Positions 8,585-18,070 of a DNA stretch of 64,000 bases are shown here, piece by piece. The first letter of the stretch is position 1; every line of letters starts with the position of its first letter. The notes under the pieces were generated by a model. It was not told the DNA's origin, did not search any database, and saw only the letters and a program-made list of their open reading frames with translations. The translations under genes were made by a program, and so were the position numbers. Source of the DNA: Weissella confusa (GTDB lineage: Bacteria > Bacillota > Bacilli > Lactobacillales > Lactobacillaceae); contig JAAOED010000002.1 in assembly GCA_016466735.1 (NCBI GenBank), positions 1 through 64,000 on the forward strand. The letters are read 5' to 3'.

Positions 8585-8633
8585 GGGGACGCCTCCTTTT
8601 TGTTTATTCAATAGAATCTATTGTAACAGAAAA

Positions 8634-8655
8634 AGCCAGTGAAACATCACTGGCT
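8634..8655 (-). terminator. Terminator/attenuator between rplI and dnaB
   Basis: A 9-bp stem AGCCAGTGA/TCACTGGCT with a 4-nt loop is followed on the minus strand by TTTTTC. It could partly terminate rplI transcripts before dnaB. Confidence 0.75.
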
Positions 8656-8680
8656 CGTCACTTTATTTATCCACCGATTT

Positions 8681-9133
8681 TTATTGTTCATCCGTGTGGA
8701 TGCGAATCTTTGCCTCAACATCGTGGTGCAACTTAACCGTAACAGTACGGTAGCCCAATGCACGGATTGGCTCCTTCATATCCATCTTGCGCTTATCAAT
8801 CTTCAAGCCGAATTGCTTCTCCAAAGCTTCAACAACTTGCTTTGATGAGATGGCACCGAACAAACGACCGTCAGTTCCAGCCTTTGCCTTCAACTCAACA
8901 ACCGTCTTGTCGTCTTCCAACTTAGCCTTCAAAGCCTCAGCTTCAGCCTTTTCTTCAGCGGCCTCACGATCGGCTGCCTTCTTTTGACCACGCAATGCAG
9001 AAACATTTGCGTTAGTTGCAGGCTCAGCCTTCTTGTTCTTAATCAAGAAGTTGTTAGCGTAGCCATCAGGAACTTCCTTAACTTCGCCCTTCTTACCGCG
9101 CCCCTTAACATCTTCCAAGAAAATAACCTTCAT
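8681..9133 (-). CDS. rplI: 50S ribosomal protein L9
   Basis: The 150-residue protein begins [18 protein letters not shown], the classic L9 N-terminal domain. It continues with the GYANNFLI motif, the long connecting helix rich in Ala/Glu/Lys and the C-terminal RNA-binding domain. Length is typical. The ATG at 9133 follows GAGGT; the five residues upstream in frame are not part of the family. It lies 18 bp after gdpP. Confidence 0.97.
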   Translation of the reverse strand: MKVIFLEDVKGRGKKGEVKEVPDGYANNFLIKNKKAEPATNANVSALRGQKKAADREAAEEKAEAEALKAKLEDDKTVVELKAKAGTDGRLFGAISSKQVVEALEKQFGLKIDKRKMDMKEPIRALGYRTVTVKLHHDVEAKIRIHTDEQ

Positions 9134-9151
9134 GATTATCGACCTCACTTA

Positions 9152-11182
9152 TTAATCTTCATTATCACCATCATCATTTGTTCCCGCAAGAACAGATAAC
9201 AATTGTTCATAGACGGCAGTGGTCGTCGTCTCTGAGACCTGCGTTGCCGCATTACTCAAATGACCGCCTCCGCCCATCGCTTCCATTACTAATTGTACAT
9301 TAAATGACCCAGTTGAGCGCGCCGAAACGGCAACTGTATTGTCATCGCGTCGTGAAATCACAAATGACGCCTCAATTCCAATCATCTGCAACAACGCATC
9401 CGCAGCCTGAGCAGCCACAACTGAATCATATTGCACATCATCTTCACCAATGACAATTGCCGCATTATCATGAATTTGCGCACGCTCAATCAAGTGGGCA
9501 CGCTCACGATATGAATCAACGGTTTCTTTCATGAAGTCTTGCAACATCTTACCATCAGCACCAACTGAACGCAGATAACTAGCCGCATCAAACGTTCGTG
9601 TACCAGAACGCAACGTAAATGACTTCGTATCAACCTGAATACCAGCCAGCATCGCCGTCGCCTCAATACGAGACAATCCCTTTGCACGACGTGGTTGATA
9701 CTCAAACAGTTCCGTTACCAACTCAGATGTAGATGACGCATAGGACTCAATGTAAACCAATTGCGGTTCATCAGGGAACTCTTCACCACGGCGGTGGTGA
9801 TCAATAATCACAACTCGCTCAGACAGTTGTTGATAAACTTCCGGTGATTCTGAAATCGATGGCTTTGAATGATCCACCATGACCAACAAACTACGTTCAG
9901 TAGCTTCTGACATCACCTGTGCAGGCGCCATCATGGCAGACTGATCAGATGGATCAGCCTTAAGCTCTTGTAGCAACAACTTAATATCTGAGTGCTCATG
10001 ACCACTCTCTTCATAGACAACCCATGACGGCTTACCCAACATTTGAGCCAAACGGCGAACACCCAGCGCAGCACCAAACGAATCCATATCAGAACGCTTG
10101 TGTCCCATAATGAAAATTTGGTCTGCTTGGGTCATCAAGTCAGCCAAAGCTTGCGAAATGACACGCGCGCGCACACGGGTACGCTTAGCCATCGGGTTTG
10201 TGTTTCCACCGTAGAAACGGGCGTCCCCGGTTGGTGACTTCACAACAACTTGATCACCACCACGGCCCAACGCCAAGTCCAAGTTAGCTTGGGCATTCTG
10301 CGCCAAAACATCAATCGCCGTTTCCTTGTAGGCAATTCCAATACTCAACGTAATTGGTGTGTTCTGCATTGAAGTCGCTTCACGCACGGCAGTCAACACA
10401 TTAAACTTATCTGCCTCAGCGCGACGCAAACCATCACGATAACCAATCAACATATAACGATCGACAGCCAAACGACGTACGTAAATCTTGTGTTCAGCCA
10501 TCCAGTCAGACAACGTCTTCGTTACGAATGTACGCAATGCAGACGCGTCCGAGTCATTCATCCCTTCAGATACTTCGTCATAGTTATCCAATGAAACGAT
10601 TCCAATGAATAACTTGTGCGCCTCGTAGTCACTCATGACTTGCGCTGAGTCGGTAGCATCCAGCAGATATGCAGCACGTAGTTCGGGCTGCACCTGTACA
10701 TTAAATACACGATCCAACCAGTGTAATTGCGTAACACGCTTATCTTCATCCGGCCATCGCTTAATCAAGTCAGCCAATTGCACAGAAGCTTCCTGCAATG
10801 GTCGACCAACGATGACACGTTCCCCAAGGAAACTTTGTAGATAAGGGTTCACCCAATTAACTTCGTTCTGTTCATTGAACAAAACGACCCCCAAAGGCAT
10901 CTGAATAATTGCTTCTTGTTCACCACGATTAACGCGGTATGAAAGATTCTCAATATAGTGTGTGGTGTCTTCGCCAATAATCTGCAAGGTCTTGAATATG
11001 ACCATCAAAGCAATCACAACCAAGGCCAGCCAGACAATTCCGGCAACCCAATTCACCATAAAGGCTAGAATCGCGCCGATAATTGCCATCACCGAGACGA
11101 GCACTGCCATCCAAGCGAGGCGCCGATTTTGGAAGAACGCCGGTAAAGCATCCAAATTTTTCACGCGTATCACCCAACCCAT
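9152..11182 (-). CDS. gdpP: Cyclic-di-AMP phosphodiesterase GdpP
   Basis: This membrane-anchored enzyme of about 676 residues hydrolyses c-di-AMP to pApA. It has two N-terminal membrane segments (residues 22-70), a PAS-like domain, a degenerate GGDEF domain (about 195-330) and DHH/DHHA1 domains. Catalytic motifs seen are GHKRSDMDSFG, VDHSKPS and IIDHHRRGEEF; the C-terminal GGGGHLSNAA motif is present. The first ATG (11182) directly abuts AAGGA. GTG codons at 11173 and 11164 are real alternatives, the first with ideal spacing. It precedes rplI and dnaB, the usual Bacilli arrangement. Confidence 0.93.
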   Translation of the reverse strand: MGWVIRVKNLDALPAFFQNRRLAWMAVLVSVMAIIGAILAFMVNWVAGIVWLALVVIALMVIFKTLQIIGEDTTHYIENLSYRVNRGEQEAIIQMPLGVVLFNEQNEVNWVNPYLQSFLGERVIVGRPLQEASVQLADLIKRWPDEDKRVTQLHWLDRVFNVQVQPELRAAYLLDATDSAQVMSDYEAHKLFIGIVSLDNYDEVSEGMNDSDASALRTFVTKTLSDWMAEHKIYVRRLAVDRYMLIGYRDGLRRAEADKFNVLTAVREATSMQNTPITLSIGIAYKETAIDVLAQNAQANLDLALGRGGDQVVVKSPTGDARFYGGNTNPMAKRTRVRARVISQALADLMTQADQIFIMGHKRSDMDSFGAALGVRRLAQMLGKPSWVVYEESGHEHSDIKLLLQELKADPSDQSAMMAPAQVMSEATERSLLVMVDHSKPSISESPEVYQQLSERVVIIDHHRRGEEFPDEPQLVYIESYASSTSELVTELFEYQPRRAKGLSRIEATAMLAGIQVDTKSFTLRSGTRTFDAASYLRSVGADGKMLQDFMKETVDSYRERAHLIERAQIHDNAAIVIGEDDVQYDSVVAAQAADALLQMIGIEASFVISRRDDNTVAVSARSTGSFNVQLVMEAMGGGGHLSNAATQVSETTTTAVYEQLLSVLAGTNDDGDNED

Positions 11183-11282
11183 TCCTTAATAGTTTCTTTA
11201 TAAAGTAGTATACCATGATTACCAAATAGACTTGAACTGATAAATAATGGCTTTTTTATGTTGAAAATCTATTTTGTGGTTT

Positions 11283-11494
11283 GTGTCCGTCCTAACGGCC
11301 GGAGTGCTTGGCCCCTTCTAAGGCACGCTAACACGTCCAGACCATGACCTGCAGGGAGCGGAGTCCACGCCGTTGGCGCGTGCTCCTTTACCTCCCGTGG
11401 CTCTAAGCGGGAAACCCGCTAAGAACCCACACCTGCGGGTCAAGGTCTGGACGTGTCTATACGCGTGGCGGGGCCAAGCACAGCAGCCAAGCAA
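11283..11494. repeat. Palindromic repeat, hairpin type 1, copy B
   Basis: Near-identical to copy A, with the same outer arms at 11304-11315 and 11470-11481. It is preceded by TTTTGTGGTTTGTGTCC, a flank shared with other loci, and followed by AGCAGCCAAG. It lies between gdpP and the opp operon, outside any gene. Confidence 0.85.
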
Positions 11495-11562
11495 TACTAT
11501 ATTGGTTTGATTTACATCGACCATAAAATAATAGGTTGAACTGTTTTCCCTTTTGTTTGTCG

Positions 11563-11808
11563 GTAGATGTAAATCCATAACAGACTAGTACATCTTGGCT
11601 GCTGGCATGGCGGTTCGGCACCATCGGAGCGTTCAAATTGGGGCAACATGCCGCATGGCCGGCGCTATTCAGATAAGCCCACACAGGACTAGAAGGATTA
11701 GGGGGAATTATTTGCCCCGCTGAATGGCGTCCGCGCCATTCGGTTGCCCTAATTTGAACTTTGCCGGAGATGGTGCCGAACCGCCATGCCTCGACGCAAC
11801 GCGTCGAC
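11563..11808. repeat. Palindromic repeat, hairpin type 2, copy B
   Basis: The hairpin runs from 11604 to 11790. Its outer arms (GGCATGGCGGTTCGGCACCA and complement) differ in sequence from copy A, yet pair just as well. The inner part (TTCAAATT-GGGCAACATGCC, GGATTAGGGGGAATTATTTG) is nearly the same. Compensatory change on both sides of the stem argues that the fold matters. The right flank TGCCTCGACGCAACGCGTCGAC is shared with copy A. Confidence 0.85.
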
Positions 11809-11831
11809 CCAAAAACAAAACCAAGCAAAAA

Positions 11832-11858
11832 AAGCACCCAACATAACGTCAGGTGCGT
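11832..11858 (-). terminator. Probable terminator of oppBCDF
   Basis: A short stem GCACC/GGTGC has a 13-nt loop and is followed on the minus strand by TTTTTTTG. It is six bases beyond the oppF stop; the stem is weak but the U-tract is good. Confidence 0.6.
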
Positions 11859-11864
11859 TTCTTG

Positions 11865-12818
11865 CTAATCGATCAAACCAGCTTCGCGGGCGCGTTGCTT
11901 GTACATCTCGATTTCGTCTTCTGCAGCCCAAACGAAGTGTTCAGGTGCAATTTCAACCATCTCACGGTCACGTCCGTCCATTTCGTCAGTTGGATCGTAA
12001 ACGATTGGCTCACGGGCCGTCTCAACTGATGGATCTGGAACTGGAATGGCACTCAACAATGAGCGCGTGTAATCGTGCAAAGGCTTGTTGTAAACTTCGT
12101 CGGCTGGTCCAATTTCAACCATCTTACCCCAGTGCATAACACCGATACGGTCAGAAATGTACTTAACCATCGACAAGTCGTGGGCAATGAACAAATACGT
12201 CAATCCCTTGTCCTTTTGCAATTGCTTCATCAAGTTAACAACTTGCGCTTGGATTGAAACGTCCAAGGCAGAGATTGGCTCGTCGGCGATGATGAACTTT
12301 GGTTGAACAGCCAACGCACGGGCGATACCGATACGTTGACGTTGTCCACCAGAGAACTCGTGTGGGTATCGGTTTGAGTGGTCACGGTTCAAACCAACCG
12401 TCTCCAACAAATCTTCCACACGCTTCGAACGCTCTTCGTCGCTGGCGGCCAAGTGGTTAACGTCGATTCCTTCAGCAACGATATCCTTAACCTTCATACG
12501 TAAGTTCAATGACGCTTGTGGGTCTTGGAAAATCATTTGAACTGCTTGACGGAATTCTGACAATTCGCCACGCTTCTTCAACTTAGCGATGTCCTTGCCA
12601 TCAAACAAAACTTCACCTGCTGATGGTTCGTACAACTTCATAATCGTACGACCGATTGTCGTCTTACCTGAACCTGACTCACCAACAAGACCAAACGTCT
12701 CACCTTCGTAAATGTCGAAAGTTGCGTTTTGAACAGCCTTCGTTTCGTTGCTACGGCCCTTGTTAAACGTGATATCAAGCCCCTTGATTTCAACTAACTT
12801 CTTCTTTTCTTCAGCCAT
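11865..12818 (-). CDS. oppF: Oligopeptide ABC transporter ATP-binding protein OppF
   Basis: This 317-residue ABC ATPase energises peptide uptake. It has Walker [10 protein letters not shown] (about 45-53), signature LSGGQ as [15 protein letters not shown], Walker [13 protein letters not shown] and H-switch AHDLSM. The C-terminal extension is typical of OppD/OppF proteins. The ATG overlaps the oppD stop by one base (TAATG), with GGAGG ten bases upstream. It is last of oppBCDF. Confidence 0.95.
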   Translation of the reverse strand: MAEEKKKLVEIKGLDITFNKGRSNETKAVQNATFDIYEGETFGLVGESGSGKTTIGRTIMKLYEPSAGEVLFDGKDIAKLKKRGELSEFRQAVQMIFQDPQASLNLRMKVKDIVAEGIDVNHLAASDEERSKRVEDLLETVGLNRDHSNRYPHEFSGGQRQRIGIARALAVQPKFIIADEPISALDVSIQAQVVNLMKQLQKDKGLTYLFIAHDLSMVKYISDRIGVMHWGKMVEIGPADEVYNKPLHDYTRSLLSAIPVPDPSVETAREPIVYDPTDEMDGRDREMVEIAPEHFVWAAEDEIEMYKQRAREAGLID

Positions 12819-13921
12819 TAGTTGTTAACCTCCGTTCCAAGAACTGCCGTTGCGTCGACGGCGACTGCCTTCTTACGGTCAGCTTCTGGGTGCTCAGCTT
12901 GGTAGCGAGCCCAACGCTTTTGTACTTCCAATGGTGGCTCAACTTCTGGCGCACGTTCATCCAACAACCACGTTGACGCAAAGTGCGTCTCTGATAGCTT
13001 GAAGAAAGGTGGCTTCTGCTTTTCATCGATTGCCAAAGCGTACTTGTTACGTGCCGCAAATGGATCACCTACAGGTGGCTCCAACAAATCAGGCGGCGTA
13101 CCTGGGATTGCTTCCAACTCACCACGCGCCGTTTCCGTCGTTGGCATTGAGTTCAACAAGCCCCAAGTGTATGGGTGTTGTGGGAAGTTAAATACTTCAT
13201 CAACAGTTCCAATTTCAATAATTTGTCCGGCATACATAACCGCCACACGATCAGCCATACCAGCCACAACACCAAGGTCGTGGGTGATAAAGATGATTGA
13301 TGAATTGATTTCCTTTTGAATCTTCTTCATCAAGTCCAAGATTTGCGCTTGGATTGTAACGTCCAAAGCCGTTGTTGGCTCGTCGGCAATTAGGATTTCA
13401 GGGTTGTTGATCATCGCAATCGCAATAACGATACGTTGACGCATACCACCTGAGAATTGGTGCGGATAGTCGTTGATGTGGTTTTCTGAATTTGGAATAC
13501 CAACCAACTTCATCATTTCCAATGCCTTTGCCCAGGCATCCTTCTTGCTCATCTTCTTGTGCTTGATCAAAGGTTCGGCAATTTGTTGCCCAATCTTCAT
13601 CGTTGGATCCAAAGAAGTCATTGGGTCTTGGAAAATCATGGCAATTTCTGAACCACGCAAGTGCTGCATGTCTTCTTCTGACTTACCAATGATTTCGTCG
13701 CCCTTGAACTTGATTGAACCGTGTTCAACTTCAGCGTTCTTTGCCAACAAGCCCATCAAAGAACGTGTTGTAACAGACTTACCTGAACCAGACTCACCCA
13801 CGATAGCAAGCGTCTCACCCTTGTACAAATCAAATGAAATGTCGCGGATGGCTTGTACCTTACCGTTGTAAGTTCGGAAATTAATTTTAAGGTCCTTAAC
13901 CTCAAGAATCTTTTCTGCCAT
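12818..13921 (-). CDS. oppD: Oligopeptide ABC transporter ATP-binding protein OppD
   Basis: This 367-residue ABC ATPase pairs with OppF. It has Walker A GESGSGKSVTTR, signature FSGGMRQRIVIAIAM, Walker B ILIADEPTTALD and H-loop THDLGVVAGM. The Opp/Dpp C-terminal region (GTPPDLLEPPVGDPFAARNK) lacks the Cys residues that ligate an iron-sulfur cluster in some OppD proteins. The ribosome site is GAAGAGAG. It starts 17 bp after oppC. Confidence 0.95.
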   Translation of the reverse strand: MAEKILEVKDLKINFRTYNGKVQAIRDISFDLYKGETLAIVGESGSGKSVTTRSLMGLLAKNAEVEHGSIKFKGDEIIGKSEEDMQHLRGSEIAMIFQDPMTSLDPTMKIGQQIAEPLIKHKKMSKKDAWAKALEMMKLVGIPNSENHINDYPHQFSGGMRQRIVIAIAMINNPEILIADEPTTALDVTIQAQILDLMKKIQKEINSSIIFITHDLGVVAGMADRVAVMYAGQIIEIGTVDEVFNFPQHPYTWGLLNSMPTTETARGELEAIPGTPPDLLEPPVGDPFAARNKYALAIDEKQKPPFFKLSETHFASTWLLDERAPEVEPPLEVQKRWARYQAEHPEADRKKAVAVDATAVLGTEVNN

Positions 13922-13938
13922 GTCTTAACTCTCTTCCA

Positions 13939-14970
13939 TTAATCCTTCGTACGAGGGTCAAAGGCGTCACGCAAACCATCTCCAAGCAAGTTAAAGGCAA
14001 TCATGATGACAGCCAAGATAAGTGCTGGAATTACCAATTGGTATGGATAGAATTGCAAAGCCTTTTGTCCATCATTCAACAACGTACCCAATGAGGCCAT
14101 TGGCACTGGAATTCCCAATCCAATAAATGACAACAATGCTTCGAAGAAGATTGCTGATGGGATTGTGAACATCAATTGCACAATGATTGTTGAACTCAAG
14201 TTTGGCACCAAGTGGCGGAAACCAATACGCCATGCTGATGATCCCAATGTACGAGCGGCCAAGATGTAATCTTGTTCCTTAATCGTCAATACCTGTGCAC
14301 GTATCAAACGCGCCATTGACGTCCATGATGTCATTGCGATACCCAATGCGATTGACAACATACCGGGCTTCAAAATCAAAATCAACAAAACGAAAACAAC
14401 CAAGTTAGGAATTGATGAAATAACTTCGATGATACGTTGCATCACGATGTCGGTCTTACCACCACGCCAACCGGAAACAATTCCGTATGTGACACCAAAG
14501 ACCAAGTCCATGGCAGCGGCGATCAACGCAACTTGCAATGAGATACGCGTTCCGTAAAGGACACGCTTGAAGATGTCACGACCAAATTGGTCAGTTCCAA
14601 ACCAGAAGTTCTTCTTCTTTGAAACGCCAGCTGAATCGTATGAATCAACCTTGACACCATCCAACTTTGCCTCACCAGTGAACCCTGGAATATCTCCCAA
14701 GACACCCGGCAAGCGCGGTGGCAAGTTTTGCAACGTCACATCTTGGTGTGACGTTGACTTTGAGTTGGCGATTGGGGCAGATCCAAATGCTGCCACAAAA
14801 ATGAATACCAAAATCCACAATGAGATGAAGGCTCCCTTGTTCTTCTTCAAACGACGCCAAGCATCCTTAGCGAAGCTCAATGAAGGCTTCATAATCTTTT
14901 CGTTATCGACATGACGATCCGCTGGAAGCAGCTTAAAGTCATCTGCCGTCAAATTTACTTGTTCAGCCAT
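13939..14970 (-). CDS. oppC: Oligopeptide ABC transporter permease OppC
   Basis: This 343-residue permease has a cytoplasmic N-terminus (about 45 residues), a first membrane helix, a long extracellular loop and five more helices. The EAA motif region is present as ARTLGSSAWRIGFRHLVPN. The C-terminal LLGDGLRDAFDPRTKD is typical of OppC. The ribosome site AAGGAG is six bases before the ATG. It lies 10 bp after oppB. Confidence 0.94.
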   Translation of the reverse strand: MAEQVNLTADDFKLLPADRHVDNEKIMKPSLSFAKDAWRRLKKNKGAFISLWILVFIFVAAFGSAPIANSKSTSHQDVTLQNLPPRLPGVLGDIPGFTGEAKLDGVKVDSYDSAGVSKKKNFWFGTDQFGRDIFKRVLYGTRISLQVALIAAAMDLVFGVTYGIVSGWRGGKTDIVMQRIIEVISSIPNLVVFVLLILILKPGMLSIALGIAMTSWTSMARLIRAQVLTIKEQDYILAARTLGSSAWRIGFRHLVPNLSSTIIVQLMFTIPSAIFFEALLSFIGLGIPVPMASLGTLLNDGQKALQFYPYQLVIPALILAVIMIAFNLLGDGLRDAFDPRTKD

Positions 14971-14980
14971 GTGCTACTCC

Positions 14981-15901
14981 TTACTTTGCCAAACGGATAC
15001 GTGGGTCAATGACACCGTACAAGATATCCGTAATCAACAACACAACCATCAACATCATGGCGTAGACAATCGTCGTTCCCATGATGATTTGGTAGTCATT
15101 CGTCAAAATTGATGAAACGAATTGGCTACCGATTCCTGGAATTGAGAAGATTGACTCAACAACGATTGACCCAGTCATCAAGTTAACCGCCATTGGTCCA
15201 ATCAACGTTACCAACGGAATCAATGAGTTACGCATTGCGTGCTTCCAAATCACTTCACGCTTTGACAATCCCTTGGCACGTGCCAATTCAATGTAGTCAG
15301 AACCCAAGACATCCACCATTTCGGTACGGATGAAACGAGCTGACGTTGCCAAAGGCGCCATTCCCAACGCGATTGTTGGCAAGATAGTAGAAGAGAAGCC
15401 CTTCCAACCAGCGATTGGCAACCAGTCCAACTTCAAACCAACCCAGTATTGCAACAAAGCCGCAAACACGAATGATGGGATTGAAATTCCCAAAACGGCA
15501 ATGATTGACAAGATTGTATCCGTCTTTGTGTTACGACGAACGGCAGCTGCTGAACCAAGTCCGATACCGGCGATTACACCGAAGATCAAAGCTTGAATTC
15601 CCAATTGTGCTGAAGGTCCCATACGTTGTGCAATCAACGTTGAAACTTCTTGGTTAGCAAATTGGAATGACACACCGAAGTCAAAATGCAAGGCATCCCA
15701 CAAATAAGTGACGTATTGAATGAAAATTGGCTTATCCAAGCCGTACTGTGCTTCAATCATCTTTTGTTGTGCCTCAGACAAACGCTCAGCATTCGCAAGC
15801 GGTGAACCAGGCATCAGCTTCATCAAGAAAAATGTCGCTGAGATAATCAGCACCAGCGTCAAAATAATGATTGCTAGTCGCTTAAGTAAATATTTGATCA
15901 T
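14981..15901 (-). CDS. oppB: Oligopeptide ABC transporter permease OppB
   Basis: This 306-residue permease has six predicted membrane helices. It shows the typical N-terminal SATFFLMKLMPGSPL motif and the EAA loop ARAKGLSKREVIWKHAMRN. It is the first gene of oppBCDF. The leader (15902-16173) has a possible promoter (TTTACA-16-TAAGAT, minus strand) and a cre site further up, so carbon-catabolite control is plausible. Confidence 0.94.
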   Translation of the reverse strand: MIKYLLKRLAIIILTLVLIISATFFLMKLMPGSPLANAERLSEAQQKMIEAQYGLDKPIFIQYVTYLWDALHFDFGVSFQFANQEVSTLIAQRMGPSAQLGIQALIFGVIAGIGLGSAAAVRRNTKTDTILSIIAVLGISIPSFVFAALLQYWVGLKLDWLPIAGWKGFSSTILPTIALGMAPLATSARFIRTEMVDVLGSDYIELARAKGLSKREVIWKHAMRNSLIPLVTLIGPMAVNLMTGSIVVESIFSIPGIGSQFVSSILTNDYQIIMGTTIVYAMMLMVVLLITDILYGVIDPRIRLAK

Positions 15902-16100
15902 AGCGATGACCTTCCCCTATTATTCCTGCTATTCATATTATGAAAGGATCACTTACGTTTAATTAAAGACGAAGTTGATATCTCTCACATATCCATAGTT
16001 TTTATTAGTATTTTCTAATCTTACCAGACAACACACGATTGTAAAAGGGTTTGTCAGGTAATATCACATGAGAATCAAAATTTCTTAACACTTACGAATT

Positions 16101-16115
16101 TGTTAGCGTTTACAT
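16101..16115 (-). promoter_or_regulatory. Putative CcpA cre site upstream of oppBCDF
   Basis: On the minus strand this reads ATGTAAACGCTAACA and fits the cre consensus WTGNAANCGNWNNCW at every fixed position. It lies about 200 bp upstream of oppB and upstream of the likely promoter. Confidence 0.5.
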
Positions 16116-16173
16116 AGATTTTGATATGTTTGTCCAGATTCCGGGACGACTTAACACTCGCCCTATATGTAAA

Positions 16174-16206
16174 ACACGCATCTATCCATAGTAGATAGAT
16201 GCGTGT
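16174..16206 (-). terminator. Intrinsic terminator after oppA
   Basis: A 13-bp perfect stem (ACACGCATCTATC with GATAGATGCGTGT) has a 7-nt loop and a TTTTA tail on the minus strand. It separates oppA from oppBCDF, so the binding protein is probably transcribed at a different level from the permease. Confidence 0.85.
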
Positions 16207-16256
16207 TGTCTATTCAAACTTAACAAACAAGTGTCGTTTTGATTCGGCAATCAAAA

Positions 16257-17882
16257 TTACTTCTTGTATGCCCACTTCCAGTCGTAAGGTGCACCAGCAG
16301 GGTTCATAACAACACCCTTAACTGACGTACGGAACAACGTAGCGTATGAACGGTAGTACAAAGGTGCCACACCGACTTCCTTGTCGATGATTTGCTCTGC
16401 TTGCTTGTAGTCTTCGTAACGCTTCTTGTCGTCGTTAACGTCAGTCGTCTTAGCAGCTTGCATCAACTCGTTGTATTGGGCGTTATCCCATGAACCGTTG
16501 TTGAATGATGAATCCTTCGTGTACAAGTCCAAGAACGTTGATGGATCACCATAGTCGGCTCCCCATGCAGTGATAACCAAGTCAAACTTCTTTTCTTGTG
16601 ACAAAGCCAAACGTTGCTTAAATGGCACCGTCTTGATATCAATCTTCAAGCCATCCAACTTTTCCATTTGTGATTGCAAGAATTGGGCAGTACGCTTTGC
16701 ACCGTCAGTGTCATCCGTTACCATTTGCAACGTCAACTTCTTAACGCCGGCTTCCTTCATACCTTCCTTGAACAACTTCTTAGCCTTAGTCTTGTCGTAT
16801 GCAATTGCACCCTTTACTTCGGCTGCCTTAGCAAAGTCCTTGTTCGTGTTAGGATCAACAGCCAACTTAGTTGAAGTAAACGTCGTTGCTGGCGTTGCAG
16901 TTCCCGTCAAAATCTTGTCTGACAAAGTCTTACGGTCAATTGAGTATGAGATGGCTTGACGAATCTTTTGGTTAGCCAATGCCTTAACCTTCTTTTGGTT
17001 AAACTCCATGTAGAACGTTGAAGCTTGTGGGATAACCTTGTAAGCCTTGTTCTTCTTTGAAGCCTTAACTTGGTCAGGTGACAAGTTAGTGAAGTCAACC
17101 TTGCCTGACTTGTACAAGTTGTAACCCGTGTTTTGGTCCTTGATCGTTTGAACAACAACCTTAGGCGTCTTAACTACCTTTGCATCGTAGTAGTTCTTGT
17201 TCTTTACCAATGAGTACTTGTTGTTTGAACCAGTCCAGTCCTTCAAGATGTATGGACCTGATGACAACGTGTACTTAGCAGCAGTTCCGTACTTCTTACC
17301 AACCTTTTCCACAAACTTTTGGTTTTGTGGGTAGAATGGTGCCATCGTCAATACTGACTCAAGTTGTGGCATTGGCTTTTCCAATTGCACTTCCAAGGTC
17401 GTATCATCAACTGCAGTTACACCCAATGATGACAAATCAGTGTTTTCGCCTGATTGGATAGCGTCAGCGTTCTTGATACCTGAGAACAAGTAAGCATATT
17501 GTGATGCCGTCTTAGGATCGTTCGTACGTTGCCATCCGTAAACAAAGTCGTGCGCCGTCAAAGCGTCACCGTTTGACCACTTCAAACCTGAACGCAACTT
17601 GAACGTCAATGACAAGCCATCTTCTGACTTCTCAACAGACTCAGCCAAAGCCAAAGCTGGCTTTCCTGACTTGTCGTTACGGTACAAACCATCACCAGTG
17701 GCTTGCAACGCATCAAAATCAACAGCAGCAGTAGACTTTGAAGGATCCATCGTTCCCAAGTCGGCACCTTCAGTCCAGTTGATCGTCTTGTACTTAGCAG
17801 CATCTGCTGTCAAAGGTGCAACCGTTGATCCCAAAATCAAGGCCGTTGACAACAATGCTGACGTCTTCAACAATTTGTTCAT
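16257..17882 (-). CDS. oppA: Oligopeptide-binding protein OppA (no lipobox)
   Basis: This 541-residue SBP_bac_5-type peptide receptor feeds OppBCDF. The mature part starts near AAKYKTINWTEGADLGTMDP and includes the family signature around LRSGLKWSNGDALTAHDFVY. The signal peptide (MNKLLKTSALLSTALILGS, ending ADA-A) is a signal peptidase I type. There is no Cys lipobox, although most Gram-positive OppA proteins are lipoproteins; how it is retained at the membrane is unclear. The ATG at 17882 follows GGGGAG by eight bases; a longer in-frame extension to 17933 is not credible. It is separated from oppB by a terminator. Confidence 0.92.
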   Translation of the reverse strand: MNKLLKTSALLSTALILGSTVAPLTADAAKYKTINWTEGADLGTMDPSKSTAAVDFDALQATGDGLYRNDKSGKPALALAESVEKSEDGLSLTFKLRSGLKWSNGDALTAHDFVYGWQRTNDPKTASQYAYLFSGIKNADAIQSGENTDLSSLGVTAVDDTTLEVQLEKPMPQLESVLTMAPFYPQNQKFVEKVGKKYGTAAKYTLSSGPYILKDWTGSNNKYSLVKNKNYYDAKVVKTPKVVVQTIKDQNTGYNLYKSGKVDFTNLSPDQVKASKKNKAYKVIPQASTFYMEFNQKKVKALANQKIRQAISYSIDRKTLSDKILTGTATPATTFTSTKLAVDPNTNKDFAKAAEVKGAIAYDKTKAKKLFKEGMKEAGVKKLTLQMVTDDTDGAKRTAQFLQSQMEKLDGLKIDIKTVPFKQRLALSQEKKFDLVITAWGADYGDPSTFLDLYTKDSSFNNGSWDNAQYNELMQAAKTTDVNDDKKRYEDYKQAEQIIDKEVGVAPLYYRSYATLFRTSVKGVVMNPAGAPYDWKWAYKK

Positions 17883-18070
17883 AAAATAACTCCCCATATC
17901 CAGAAAATGTAAATAACGTTTTTCAATATGCATGTATCATATCCTGGACGAAAATGAGAAGCAATGTCATTTTTTAATACAAACCATGAATTATGTTTGA
18001 ATTCTAGGCACTAAAACGTTTAAACACCGCGGTTTATCAACGTTTCGCAAAATGAGAATATTACTCATTT

